A program made the position numbers and the translations under genes. The notes beneath the pieces were generated by a model, which saw nothing but the letters and a program-made list of their open reading frames with translations, was not told the origin of the DNA and did no database searches. Positions 53,043 through 61,712 of a DNA stretch of 64,000 nucleotides are shown one piece after another. The stretch is from NCBI GenBank assembly GCA_029959365.1, contig JASCOA010000001.1:62001-126000 (forward strand), read 5' to 3'. Origin of the DNA: Microbacteriaceae bacterium PS02343. GTDB lineage: Bacteria > Actinomycetota > Actinomycetes > Actinomycetales > Microbacteriaceae. Numbering within the stretch: position 1 is the first letter of the stretch; each line of letters starts with the position of its first letter.

Positions 53043-53713
53043 GCGTCGACTCCAACTGCGATGGCGCGTACGGCGCGACGGTGCTCCCAACGGGCGGAGA
53101 TGCCCGCGATGAGCAGGAACAGGCCCAGCACGATCGCGTAGGCGCCGACGACGCCCACGATCACGATCTCGCCGGTGAGCACGCCGGTGACGAGCTCGTC
53201 GGTCTTCTTGTCGAGCACCTGCCACGGCTGGGCGTAACCGGGCTGGACGAGCAGCGCGCCGAGCGCGAAGAGCATGGTGATGGCGCCGGCGCCGATCCAG
53301 TCGCGGGCGACGGCGGCGCGGCCGCGGGCCCGCAGGCCGGCGACGAGCTCGAGCAGACCGGAGACGGCGGCGAGCGCGATCACGAGCACGACGAGCACGG
53401 CGGTGCCCGTGCCGCTCAGCACGACCGCGGCGACGGCGCCGAGCAGCAGAACGGCTCCCTGCGCCACGAGCAGCGCGCGGAATGCACCCGGCAGGCCGAG
53501 GCCGAGCGCGACCTGCGCCACGCCGGCCACGCCGGCGAGGCCGGCGAGCGCCCAGAAGCCCATCGGAGCCTCGTGCGCGGTGGAGAAGGTGACGAGCAGG
53601 CCGGCCACGAGCGCGCCGGCGGCGCGGAGCACGGGCACGGGCCAGTAGGCGCCGCGGGATCCGTCCGGGAGGATGGGCGCTCCGTTCTCGGAGCGGTCCG
53701 GGGTTTCCGACAC
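53039..53713 (-). CDS. Multi-pass membrane protein (DUF308/HdeD-like helix pattern), unknown function
   Basis: 224 residues. After a 25-residue polar tail there are about six hydrophobic segments in pairs, with R-A-R-G-R-A-A-V-A-R-D between the fourth and fifth, a pattern like HdeD/DUF308 proteins. The start is a GTG at 53713. The first gene of a two-gene unit with the small membrane protein. Confidence 0.7.
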   Translation of the reverse strand: MSETPDRSENGAPILPDGSRGAYWPVPVLRAAGALVAGLLVTFSTAHEAPMGFWALAGLAGVAGVAQVALGLGLPGAFRALLVAQGAVLLLGAVAAVVLSGTGTAVLVVLVIALAAVSGLLELVAGLRARGRAAVARDWIGAGAITMLFALGALLVQPGYAQPWQVLDKKTDELVTGVLTGEIVIVGVVGAYAIVLGLFLLIAGISARWEHRRAVRAIAVGVDA

Positions 53714-54090
53714 TGCGGTCAGCCTCTTTCCTCTGCGTGCGGGCGCTCGGCGGAGCGCTCGAACGACCTTGCCATTCTACGCACCGTGGAAACGCGGGCC
53801 TGAGCGGCGGCCGGTCGACGGATCATGTGGACGCGCAAGCATTCTGTCGCCGCGAGGGCAGCGTTCTCGGGGGCTGCCAAGTAAAGCGCCGCCGGCGCAT
53901 CTCAGACAAAGTGTCGCTCGCCGGAAGGGCCTCCTCGGACGCATGACCCCGTTCGAATGCGAGATGATCATGACCCTTTAGACCGCACTCGCGTCTTATA
54001 AGCCCACCGTCACCTACTCGTAGAGCAGGCTCCGCTTTGAGCCCTTTTTGAGCGGACCGATAACGCCCGCGGCTCCGAACAGCGCAGCCC
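53714..54090. other. Gene-free left border of the defence island
   Basis: No credible gene on either strand. The base composition becomes less GC-rich from about 53950, with stretches such as TCTTATAAGCC and CCCTTTTTGAGC, unlike the housekeeping DNA to the left. This fits an insertion boundary, but no direct repeat or tRNA fragment could be paired with the right side (62613-62741). Confidence 0.45.
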
Positions 54091-56508
54091 TTAGACCTCG
54101 CGCTCAAGAACTGCGTTCGTCTCCAAGTAGCGGCTTGCTTCGTCCCAAGCAGCTTGGACGTCCTGGACTCGCTGGTGCAGTAGCTTGCCTCGGATCCCGT
54201 AATGCCGCACCTGCTCGCGGATGAGCCGTTGCTCGCCAGCGTCGAGCGGTGCGGCCTTCAGCCACTGCAGCGCGTAGATCAGGAACGTCGCAAAGGTATG
54301 CGGCGAACGGCTCTCCTGGTTGTCCATGATCGGGAACAAGAGCTCGAAGGCCTTGCTCACCTCTGACTTCGACGTCTCGCTCGTCGGGTGTTGCACGGCT
54401 CGCTTCAGGAGGAGGTGGCCCCACGCTGTCGAGACGAGCGGGTCGTGATCAGTGGGCGGCTTGGCCTGGTGGAGGTAGTTTTCGGCGAACGCGAACTCTC
54501 CTCGATCGATCTCGAAACTGCCTCGTTGCAGCCAGAAGTGAAAGTCCTCGTGGAGCGCGAACTCTACAGCGCCGTAAACGTGGCGAACTTCGGCTTTGGA
54601 ACCCAAGAGTTTGGGCAGTTCTTCGTGGCTGATGAGCCGGATCAGTAGGCGTCCCCAGCGTGTCTCGCGAGCACGAGACCGCTCGTAGCGGCCGGCGGCG
54701 AGCAGGATGAGCTCGATGATCCAGAGCTTTGCTTCCCCGGTTTCGCGGAAGTAGTCCAGGGCCGATTCGGCGATCACGCGATGGCGGGGATAGTAGCCGG
54801 CCTGTCGGCGGGAGATGAGGCGTGCGTCTTCGAGCTGCTTGAGAGCGATCAAGGCGTCGTTCGCCGCGAACGAAGAGGACAGCGCCGTGGAGAGGAGCTC
54901 GCTCCTTGGGATTGGCTTGTTCTCCGCAGCGGTTGCCGTGCAAAGCACGCCGTAGAGGACGAGCGCGGCGCCGGTCAAGCCAGCGCACTCGGTGGCGATC
55001 CGTTCCTTGAAGCTCGCGGACTGCGTTGCACTGAAGAGCGCCACGAGCAGTTGGCGGTCGTCGTCACGGATGATCTTCCGGACGCGCTCGGCCTTGGTCA
55101 GTGACAGCAGATTTCCGAGGCGATGGCCGCGCTCAAGCTGCGCGACGAGCGCGTTCGCATCCGATTCATCGAGCCGGTCGAGCTTGAGTACGGAGTCGAA
55201 GCCGATGCTGTCTGCGTACTGCATCCGGTCGAACAGCACGCTTCTTGTTCCGACGATGATGACAAGCGCGTCGTTGTCGCGCTGCAGCCCCTTGATGAAT
55301 CCTGCGGCGGCGCCGCTGAAACGGTCGAGATCGTCGATGAAGAGGTAGTCGGGCTTCCTGGTGCTGACGGCGAGCCGGAGATTCTGCAAACTGCTGTTGG
55401 CGTCCCTGCCGAGCCAAACGACGTCATTGCCGGCTGCGGAAAGTGAGGCGGCCGCCTTCATCATCGTCGCCGTCTTGCCGGATGCAGCATTCCCGATCAC
55501 CGCGACGTTGCCGACGCTCAGTTGACTTATGGACTCGAGCAGCAGGTGGTCACTCTCGAAATCCGCGGCAAACCCGTTCGTCACATCGCCCCACGTCGGC
55601 GCGAAGCCGAGCAGGAAATCCGCTGAGCCGGGCGTTGCCTCACGCACGGCCGTAGCGACGTCGAAGAGATCCTCGTCGTTCGCTGCCACCCCTCGTGCGG
55701 GCGCGTTCTCAATGATCTTCGCTGAGGGGGCGGCGAGATACTGCTCGAAGAACTGCTCCTCTGTGAGGGGGATGTGGTCGATGTTCAGCTTTTCGAGCAT
55801 CGCCTTCCGCGCAGGGTTGAGCGTTGGCGTCACGAGCCACGACTTCGGTCGCCACTCGGGACCTCCCGTTCGCGCACCGCGGGATTGCAAGAAATGCCAG
55901 AGCGGGGGCTCGTCGACGATGGACCCGACGATGACCACGTTGCGCCCGGCGAAGTCGGCGGCGAACTCGGGGTACCACAGATCGGCGTGGGCGGTCCGTC
56001 GTGCGAAGTCCCAGCGACTGAAGGTGACCTGAGGGAAGTCGGCCAAGCGTCCGTTGAGGTGCACGACGCAGAGCTGATCTGAGCGGGCCGTGCCCGGCGA
56101 GCTGGTCTGCGCCGAAACCACCTGAAGACTCACCGCGGCGTGGACTTCAGTGACAGCTTCGTCACCGTCGTCGATGTTGAGCGTGTAGATGCGGTGCCAG
56201 GGCAGCGAGAACCATGTCTTGTAACGCTCGGGGAGCGACTCGCGATCCACGACGAAGTGGCGCTCGAGTTGGTCCCTCAGGTTGACCGAGGAGGTGGCCA
56301 TGGCGGCATCGAACACGTCGGCCAAGTCCGCGTCGGGCGAGTAGTGCTCATCCTTGCCGAAGCCGATCGGCCAGATGCTCTCGGCGAGTTCTGTTCCGAG
56401 CGGGAGTGGATCGCCGTAGGTATCGGTCATGCCCCGTGAGAAGCCGGCCCCGGTCAGGAGAATCGCCTCTCCCTTAGTGAGCGCGTTCACGATGGCTTGC
56501 TTGCTCAT
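54091..56508 (-). CDS. SIR2-domain plus P-loop NTPase (STAND-like) putative anti-phage protein
   Basis: 805 residues. The N-terminal SIR2-like domain has G-A-G-F-S at 20-24, T-L-N-I-D-D at 109-114, V-V-H-L-N-G at about 148-153 and V-G-S-I-V-D at 194-199. The NTPase has Walker A G-N-A-A-S-G-K-T at 339-346 and Walker B F-I-D-D-L-D-R near 390-396. A helical, winged-helix and TPR-like C-terminus follows. SIR2 plus STAND-type ATPase is the plan of Avs5-like defence proteins, which deplete NAD+ after sensing a phage protein with the C-terminus. An oddity: the usual catalytic H-G dipeptide reads N-G, with a His two residues earlier. The ATG at 56508 with AGGGGA is used; an upstream frame to 56532 is unlikely. 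Confidence 0.82.
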   Translation of the reverse strand: MSKQAIVNALTKGEAILLTGAGFSRGMTDTYGDPLPLGTELAESIWPIGFGKDEHYSPDADLADVFDAAMATSSVNLRDQLERHFVVDRESLPERYKTWFSLPWHRIYTLNIDDGDEAVTEVHAAVSLQVVSAQTSSPGTARSDQLCVVHLNGRLADFPQVTFSRWDFARRTAHADLWYPEFAADFAGRNVVIVGSIVDEPPLWHFLQSRGARTGGPEWRPKSWLVTPTLNPARKAMLEKLNIDHIPLTEEQFFEQYLAAPSAKIIENAPARGVAANDEDLFDVATAVREATPGSADFLLGFAPTWGDVTNGFAADFESDHLLLESISQLSVGNVAVIGNAASGKTATMMKAAASLSAAGNDVVWLGRDANSSLQNLRLAVSTRKPDYLFIDDLDRFSGAAAGFIKGLQRDNDALVIIVGTRSVLFDRMQYADSIGFDSVLKLDRLDESDANALVAQLERGHRLGNLLSLTKAERVRKIIRDDDRQLLVALFSATQSASFKERIATECAGLTGAALVLYGVLCTATAAENKPIPRSELLSTALSSSFAANDALIALKQLEDARLISRRQAGYYPRHRVIAESALDYFRETGEAKLWIIELILLAAGRYERSRARETRWGRLLIRLISHEELPKLLGSKAEVRHVYGAVEFALHEDFHFWLQRGSFEIDRGEFAFAENYLHQAKPPTDHDPLVSTAWGHLLLKRAVQHPTSETSKSEVSKAFELLFPIMDNQESRSPHTFATFLIYALQWLKAAPLDAGEQRLIREQVRHYGIRGKLLHQRVQDVQAAWDEASRYLETNAVLEREV

Positions 56509-56609
56509 GCATCCCCTAACAACAACCGCCACACCCCCGTTGGCTTCCCTGATGCTATTGGATCGGCCTGACTTTCGTTCCTATCGGGCGCCTAGTCAGT
56601 CAGATGCCG

Positions 56610-56847
56610 GATTGGCAGATTGGGACGGCCCTGGCTTTGGTTGACGGTCGGGGATTGCGATAGTTAGGCCGCGTTTGCGGTCTCGTAGATCCTCTCAAAC
56701 TCGGCCGGGGTGAGCTTCCTGAGACGCCGCTGGCGGCGGCGCCTGTCAACTTCGTCTCGATCCAGGACACAATCGCCAGGAGCAGCTATTGCCGGGTGTT
56801 CCACCGGAGTATGTTGAGGACGTTCTTCTGCAGCAGCGCGAAGGCGC
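56610..56847 (-). pseudogene. Remnant of an IS3-family transposase 3' end
   Basis: The minus strand reads A-F-A-L-L-Q-K-N-V-L-N-I-L-R-W, an in-frame TAG, then A-I-V-S-W-I-E, a frameshift, and finally D-R-R-R-R-Q-R-R-L-R-K-L-T-P-A-E-F-E-R ending at 56664. This is the C-terminus of an actinobacterial IS3-group transposase (DDE domain end: A-L-L-Q-K-N-V, W-I-E, R-R-R-R-Q, L-x-x-L-T-P-x-E-F-E). The DNA after the stop (about 56610-56663) resembles an IS3 right end. The rest of the element is missing; it directly abuts the qatD stop. Confidence 0.75.
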
Positions 56848-57615
56848 TTAGTGCCACTGGCGACCGTCTCCCGCGGCGTCCAAAAGTGCGCGCAGGCGTG
56901 CAGGCATCCGCGGCTGGACTCCAGCTTCCTTCGCAAGCGCGGACAGATTCTGATACCAACGCAGCCGCACCGCGTCCTTCGACAGTTTCGTCAGTCTCGA
57001 GACCTTTTCCTCGAGAACTCGCGTATCGCCGGGCGCGCGGGCACCCGTGCGACCCTTCGACGACGGATAATCGGTCTCAGGCAAAACCCGCTCAAGCGGC
57101 AATCTGGTCATTTGCTCGTCAGACATCGCAGCGTTGATCGAGAAGTAGCAGCCCGCGCGTGCGGCTCTCGCCGCTTCCTCGTCAGTGCCGGTAAACCAAT
57201 GCAGCACAACACCGGGCCGCGGGTTCCTCTCAATCAGGCGGACCACCTGATTCGTGCATCCGGTGGAGTGCACTGAGACCAGCGCTTGCGGGGTGATTCG
57301 CAGCACAGAGGCCAGAATCTCCTCCTGCCCAGCGCCACCGGTACGCCGATCCATGCCCACTTCGCCGATGAGCCAGGTCTGGGCCGCTGCCTTGAGGAAG
57401 CGCTCTTCCGTCCACTGCCTACCGGACGCCGCCACTCCGGGATGAACGCCTACTCCCCAGGCGAGGCCCTCCTGGTCATTCACAACCGCGGCCTCGGTCT
57501 CCTCGAGGGTCCGATTCATCGCGAAGATCTGAGCACCACGGAGCGTCCGGACTTGCGCCGCGGTCACATCCGGGGCGATGTGCGCATGACAATCAAGGGC
57601 TGGGAAGGGGAACAC
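56848..57615 (-). CDS. qatD: QatD, TatD-like metal-dependent nuclease of a Qat defence system
   Basis: 255 residues, a TIM-barrel TatD-family protein with metal motifs C-H-A-H (9-12), I-G-E-V-G-M-D (83-89), V-H-S-T (115-118), H-W-F-T-G (139-143) and E-T-D-Y-P (180-184). The D-x-H-x-H motif of standard TatD reads C-H-A-H here. It starts at a GTG that overlaps the end of qatC by 23 bases and is the last gene of the operon. Degradation of phage or other DNA is the expected role. Confidence 0.85.
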   Translation of the reverse strand: MFPFPALDCHAHIAPDVTAAQVRTLRGAQIFAMNRTLEETEAAVVNDQEGLAWGVGVHPGVAASGRQWTEERFLKAAAQTWLIGEVGMDRRTGGAGQEEILASVLRITPQALVSVHSTGCTNQVVRLIERNPRPGVVLHWFTGTDEEAARAARAGCYFSINAAMSDEQMTRLPLERVLPETDYPSSKGRTGARAPGDTRVLEEKVSRLTKLSKDAVRLRWYQNLSALAKEAGVQPRMPARLRALLDAAGDGRQWH

Positions 57616-58858
57616 GTTTCAACTCTTCCAGGCCGCGAGCCACGAGATCGAGGACTCCGTCGAGATCAGTGTCCGGTGGCCAGATAGACGAGACGAGGAC
57701 TGCCTCCTCGGGGATGCCCATCAGCGACGCATCCCGAAGGGTGACGATGTCACGCCAATGATGTTTCACGAGCGACTTGAGATTTTCGCCACTAAGCAGC
57801 TCGCTGTCATAGAGGGAGGGATCCGAGATTCCGGCTCCGATGAATGAGGCACGTCTCACAACGCAAGCGACACACAGCCCGCAGTTGTGATTGGAGTCAC
57901 CACCATAGAACTGCGTGCCGCCTTTGGCGCAGGAGAAAGAAGCGGTCGTGGCAGCGAGAAAGTTCGCGTCCATCAACTCAGGCATCGCCGCGGCCACGAG
58001 CTGACCTTTTGTGAAGTCCGAGAATGGATTCCTCACTTCCACAGGAATATTGAGCTTTCGTAGTAGCTCGCCAATGGCGTGGAATGTGTATGGATGGGTC
58101 GATCGAGTCGTGAGTGTTCCACCGCGGCCCGCGTCCAACGGCGGATTGATGCTTGTGAAGCCGTTCTCTGGCACCCAGAGCTCCGCAGCAGAATGATTGG
58201 CCGCCGTCAGCGCGCCCATTGCCACGAACATCAGTGAGCGCGAACGCGGACCGTGGTTCTTCCGCAGGGAGGCCTCGCGGATGAAGAGCTCGTGACGGTC
58301 GTACGGGTGCGGCTCAATTGCTGCCAGAATCTTGTTCTGGGCGTGCCGTACGGCATTCGAAGCATCTCGATGCCCAACGAATCGCACTCCATCGGTACCG
58401 TCGCGCAGTCCGATGATCGCGCCGCACAGCGAATCAAGGCCACCCGAGAGGAGTTGAACGCGGCTTGCCCCGTCGGCAACTGCGAATGTGACGTTGGCAG
58501 CGGACTCCCGGATCCTCAGCGTCCACGCGTCGCCGGTGAGCCAGTGCAGCAATTGTGCGACTTCGGTAAGAGTCTCATCGGACCACGGGGTGGCGTCCTC
58601 GACGTGCGCGGTGAGCTCGATGTTGCGGTGCAAGGAGACGGGCGGTTTGGACACCGCAGTGTCTGCCAGGTACGCGCCGGCTGTGATGCGAAACAGATCC
58701 CGGGCAACTGCCGGTGCAGCGGAGTAGTTGTCGAGGTCCCATGTGTTAGACGCGACGAGGTTGCTCTCGGGGGCAGCCTGGCGTGGCCACGTCAGGAGGA
58801 GCCCCGCGTCCTCGGTCTGTGCGCCGAATGGAGCCACTTCGATTCGACTCGTGACCAT
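57593..58858 (-). CDS. qatC: QatC, QueC-like nucleotide-binding enzyme of a Qat defence system
   Basis: 421 residues. The PP-loop S-G-G-L-D-S is at 138-143, as in QueC (7-cyano-7-deazaguanine synthase). A zinc site is formed by Cys310, Cys326, Cys329 and Cys332 (C-G-L-C-V-A-C). The N-terminal 120 residues are extra relative to housekeeping QueC, as in defence-associated forms. No queuosine genes are nearby, and the operon context points to defence. The ATG overlaps the qatB stop (TGATG). Confidence 0.87.
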   Translation of the reverse strand: MVTSRIEVAPFGAQTEDAGLLLTWPRQAAPESNLVASNTWDLDNYSAAPAVARDLFRITAGAYLADTAVSKPPVSLHRNIELTAHVEDATPWSDETLTEVAQLLHWLTGDAWTLRIRESAANVTFAVADGASRVQLLSGGLDSLCGAIIGLRDGTDGVRFVGHRDASNAVRHAQNKILAAIEPHPYDRHELFIREASLRKNHGPRSRSLMFVAMGALTAANHSAAELWVPENGFTSINPPLDAGRGGTLTTRSTHPYTFHAIGELLRKLNIPVEVRNPFSDFTKGQLVAAAMPELMDANFLAATTASFSCAKGGTQFYGGDSNHNCGLCVACVVRRASFIGAGISDPSLYDSELLSGENLKSLVKHHWRDIVTLRDASLMGIPEEAVLVSSIWPPDTDLDGVLDLVARGLEELKRVPLPSP

Positions 58859-59607
58859 CAGTCCTCTTTTCCGAAGACGCGGAGCGCCTTCGCGGCCAAC
58901 TTGGAAGCAAAGTCGGCAACGTTCTGCGGCGTCGCATCGACCAGCTGACCGGTTACTTGCCGCACCTTTCCGCCGATGTAGGTGCGCACGCGCTGCTCGA
59001 GATCCGCTAGAGCATTCCCCAACACATTGAGTCGACGATCGCTCGTAGAAAGCTGTACTGCTGTCGATCGCCACGCAAGCTCGGTAACGAAACGTCCAAT
59101 CGTCTCGCTCAGAGGAACGTCGCCTTCATCAGCACCCATTCGCATTGTGGCAACGAGAGCATGCTGCATTGCAGCATCCTCCGGATGAGACGCAGGCCCG
59201 AGCACGAGGTTGATGAGCTTTGTAAACAGCTCACGTCCAGTCAGACCCTTCAACGAGGAGAAGTCGAGTCCATACTCGACGAGGTGCGGGACTTCGCCGA
59301 TCTGGATCGATGCCAGAGCATCGAGCACCAAGGACCCTCGCGCTGCTTGACGTGCCAGGGGAGCCGGACCGCGATCGCGTCCGTCACCCGAGCTCGACGC
59401 TCCGGAACCGGCGCTGCGTCCGAGGAGGTCGCTGACTGAGTAGCTCCGACCCCTCTTGTCCCCTCGCGAAAGCGACTTGCCCAATGAAAGCATCACGGTT
59501 GCGAAGGGCGTGGACGAGTTGGAGCCGTTTGATTCCGCCGAATCGTAGAGAGAGTCGACCGTGCTCGACCAAGCTCCGGAACCTCCGAACGCTCCAGACG
59601 TGCCCAT
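58858..59607 (-). CDS. qatB: QatB, core protein of a Qat defence system
   Basis: 249 residues. The N-terminus is M-G-T-S-G-A-F-G-G-S-G, a Gly/Ser-rich exposed tail typical of QatB. A low-complexity Ser/Gly/Arg region follows to about 85, then a helical domain. No enzymatic motif is seen. Its ATG overlaps the qatA stop (TAATG). The flexible N-terminus could be the substrate of QatC, which is inference. Confidence 0.82.
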   Translation of the reverse strand: MGTSGAFGGSGAWSSTVDSLYDSAESNGSNSSTPFATVMLSLGKSLSRGDKRGRSYSVSDLLGRSAGSGASSSGDGRDRGPAPLARQAARGSLVLDALASIQIGEVPHLVEYGLDFSSLKGLTGRELFTKLINLVLGPASHPEDAAMQHALVATMRMGADEGDVPLSETIGRFVTELAWRSTAVQLSTSDRRLNVLGNALADLEQRVRTYIGGKVRQVTGQLVDATPQNVADFASKLAAKALRVFGKED

Positions 59608-61349
59608 TAGATCGATGTCCCGTCACGTTCTTCGACGATCGCCTGGCGCAACGTCTCATCGACTGTGGGTAGCGCTTCGAGGGCATCAAGAACTTCTGGG
59701 AATGCCCGCGAGATCCACGGGAGATGCTCTGCAGCAATCCCACCGAGAATGAACTCGTCGATCATGGTTTCGCGCATCGCGGGTACTAGGTCGGTTCGTC
59801 GCTCTGCGAGATCTGAGAGCGATTGCAGCGCATACTCGCTTTGGTCACCCACGATCGCAGTTGCCAAATGTCGCGCAACGTCCTCATCGCCGGGCGAAGG
59901 AGTCTCCACCATGCGGTCAAGAGCCTCCTTCCTCACACCGATACTGCTGTCGATCAGGTCGCGAAGCTGCTGTCCCTGACCCTGATCAAGTGGCATCGCA
60001 GACTGCAGTGTCGTCACCGTCGCTGCAGCAAAGGAAACGTAGCGATCCACCCATACGATGATTGAAGCGGCCTTCTCGTCCTCATTTGCCCAACCAGAAA
60101 GCTCGGCAGGGACATCGTCGCCGGTCTGCCCCCACCCCTTCAGCAGCTGCAATCGCCCAGCGGGTTCTGTACCAACAAGGTCCCGGAAGTATTTGGGGTG
60201 GTTCTGCTCGAGGAGCCACAGCTTCATCAGCACCTCGATTGGGAAGCCATCAAACTGTGCCCCCAGCATGGCTGCGCGCACAGAGAAGTTGTTGAGGAAT
60301 CGCTTTAGCTGCCTCGGGGTCTCACGCCGAGACGTGCTCATGCCGCGCACGATCTGATTCGCCAGCGCAATCTGCGTTGAAGTCGGAAGCCGATCGGCCA
60401 TATTGGGTGCCACGTACGGGACCTGTCCTTGCGCGCGGCGCTCGGATGCACGTTCAGCGACCTTCGTGGCTTGATCGTGCCCGGCTTCGGCTTGGACGAA
60501 CAGAGCCACGAGGTAGGCGACAGCGTCGGCAGACGAGAGGCGCGGCAAAGAAAACGGCAGCTGCACGATCTTCTCGGTGTAGCGATCTGCGAACCGACCC
60601 CGGCTACCCCCGTGGAGATCCAATGCATCGCGCAAGCTCTCTCGAATGAAATCGTCGTCAGCCGCGATCACGAAAGCCATCCCCTTGACGCTCAAGAAGA
60701 GCTTGATCGCCTCAAGCGCGCCAAGCACGTCGTCCGGCAGGGAACGATCGAGATCGTCAATCAGTACGACGACACGCTGATCTTCCAGTTGGCCCAACAA
60801 CAAGGCGAAGTCTTCGCGAAAGTCTCGGAGCCCCTTCTTCTCGGGAGCCGCGGCTGGTCCCGGGGTAAGGGCGTCGACTAAGCCCGCGAAGTCTGGAGTG
60901 AGAGTGACCGCTGACTTCACGGCTACCTGCGCGACCTTGCTCCACGAGACGCGCTTTCGCATCTCGTCGAGCTTTCCGAGGATGTCCACACCCGATGCCT
61001 TGAGCTTGTCGCTGAGACTCTGCTCGCCCGCAACGCCAGGACTTCGCGCGATCTCTGCCGCGATGCCCTCAAGGACACGGCTAATCAGTGTGCCGCGGGG
61101 ATCACCGGAATCGACGAACTCCCAAGGATCGACCACTACGACGATGACGCCGGGCTCCGCGCGCAGACGGGCGGCGATGAGGTTGAGCGCTGTGCTTTTG
61201 CCACCGCCCCAGGGGGAGTTCAAGCCGACTGTTACGGTGTCGAAGCGTTGGTCCAACAGGACACTGGAGATCGCAGCCGCTGCTGAATCGAGACCGGTGA
61301 GATCCCGGGTAGATGGGTTGTCATCGAAAAGGTACTGCGTCGTCGTCAT
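59607..61349 (-). CDS. qatA: QatA, KAP-family P-loop NTPase of a Qat defence system
   Basis: 580 residues. KAP-type Walker A G-L-N-S-P-W-G-G-G-K-S is at 42-51, V-D-P-W-E-F near 73-78, and Walker B V-V-V-L-I-D-D-L-D-R at 193-202. A region around 145-165 may correspond to the membrane-inserted part of KAP NTPases but is only weakly hydrophobic. First gene of the operon; codon use is less GC-biased than in the flanking genes. Likely the regulatory or sensing ATPase of the system. Confidence 0.88.
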   Translation of the reverse strand: MTTTQYLFDDNPSTRDLTGLDSAAAAISSVLLDQRFDTVTVGLNSPWGGGKSTALNLIAARLRAEPGVIVVVVDPWEFVDSGDPRGTLISRVLEGIAAEIARSPGVAGEQSLSDKLKASGVDILGKLDEMRKRVSWSKVAQVAVKSAVTLTPDFAGLVDALTPGPAAAPEKKGLRDFREDFALLLGQLEDQRVVVLIDDLDRSLPDDVLGALEAIKLFLSVKGMAFVIAADDDFIRESLRDALDLHGGSRGRFADRYTEKIVQLPFSLPRLSSADAVAYLVALFVQAEAGHDQATKVAERASERRAQGQVPYVAPNMADRLPTSTQIALANQIVRGMSTSRRETPRQLKRFLNNFSVRAAMLGAQFDGFPIEVLMKLWLLEQNHPKYFRDLVGTEPAGRLQLLKGWGQTGDDVPAELSGWANEDEKAASIIVWVDRYVSFAAATVTTLQSAMPLDQGQGQQLRDLIDSSIGVRKEALDRMVETPSPGDEDVARHLATAIVGDQSEYALQSLSDLAERRTDLVPAMRETMIDEFILGGIAAEHLPWISRAFPEVLDALEALPTVDETLRQAIVEERDGTSI

Positions 61350-61712
61350 CGTCGCCCCCTGGCGCCAACAAGCCTTCTATCGGGTCGCCATTCGCAGCGC
61401 GCCGATACTCAAAACGAGTACCTGATGCTGCGAGAGGCCTTCCAGCCGGACTCTACACGGGCAGACGACCGGTGTCGGGCCCCTACCCGGGCGCCAACCA
61501 TGGCGTCCCTGTCATCCTTCAGGCTGTGGCCGAAGCAAGCTGTATTCGGACGTCAATCGCTCGCAATAGCGGCGCCCTGCTTGCAGTCTCCCTAGGCGCC
61601 GGCAGCCCGTAACGCCCACTTGGAGGCCGTGTCGCACCGGCGTGCTCTCTTTGGCCCCGCCCATCAGGCCCCCTCGGTCACGCTGTAACACTGGCCTCGA
61701 TCATCGCTGCCA
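61350..61712. other. Intergenic region before qatA, with a possible operator
   Basis: No gene is seen. It holds the imperfect palindrome GATACTC-AAAAC-GAGTACC (61403-61421, one mismatch), 54-72 bases upstream of the qatA start, which could bind a regulator. No convincing -10/-35 pair was found. The remainder, toward the phosphatase gene end at 61713, shows no coding signal or clear terminator. Confidence 0.4.

Noticed and set aside
53930-54000. GTTCGAA-containing segment considered as a tRNA 3' fragment (attachment site) at the left border of the island
   Set aside because: The flanking bases do not form a T-stem and no matching copy was found at the right border.
57593-58858. QueC-like protein first considered as part of queuosine or 7-deazaguanine DNA modification
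   Set aside because: No queD, queE, folE or tgt-like gene is nearby, and the neighbours match the Qat system exactly.
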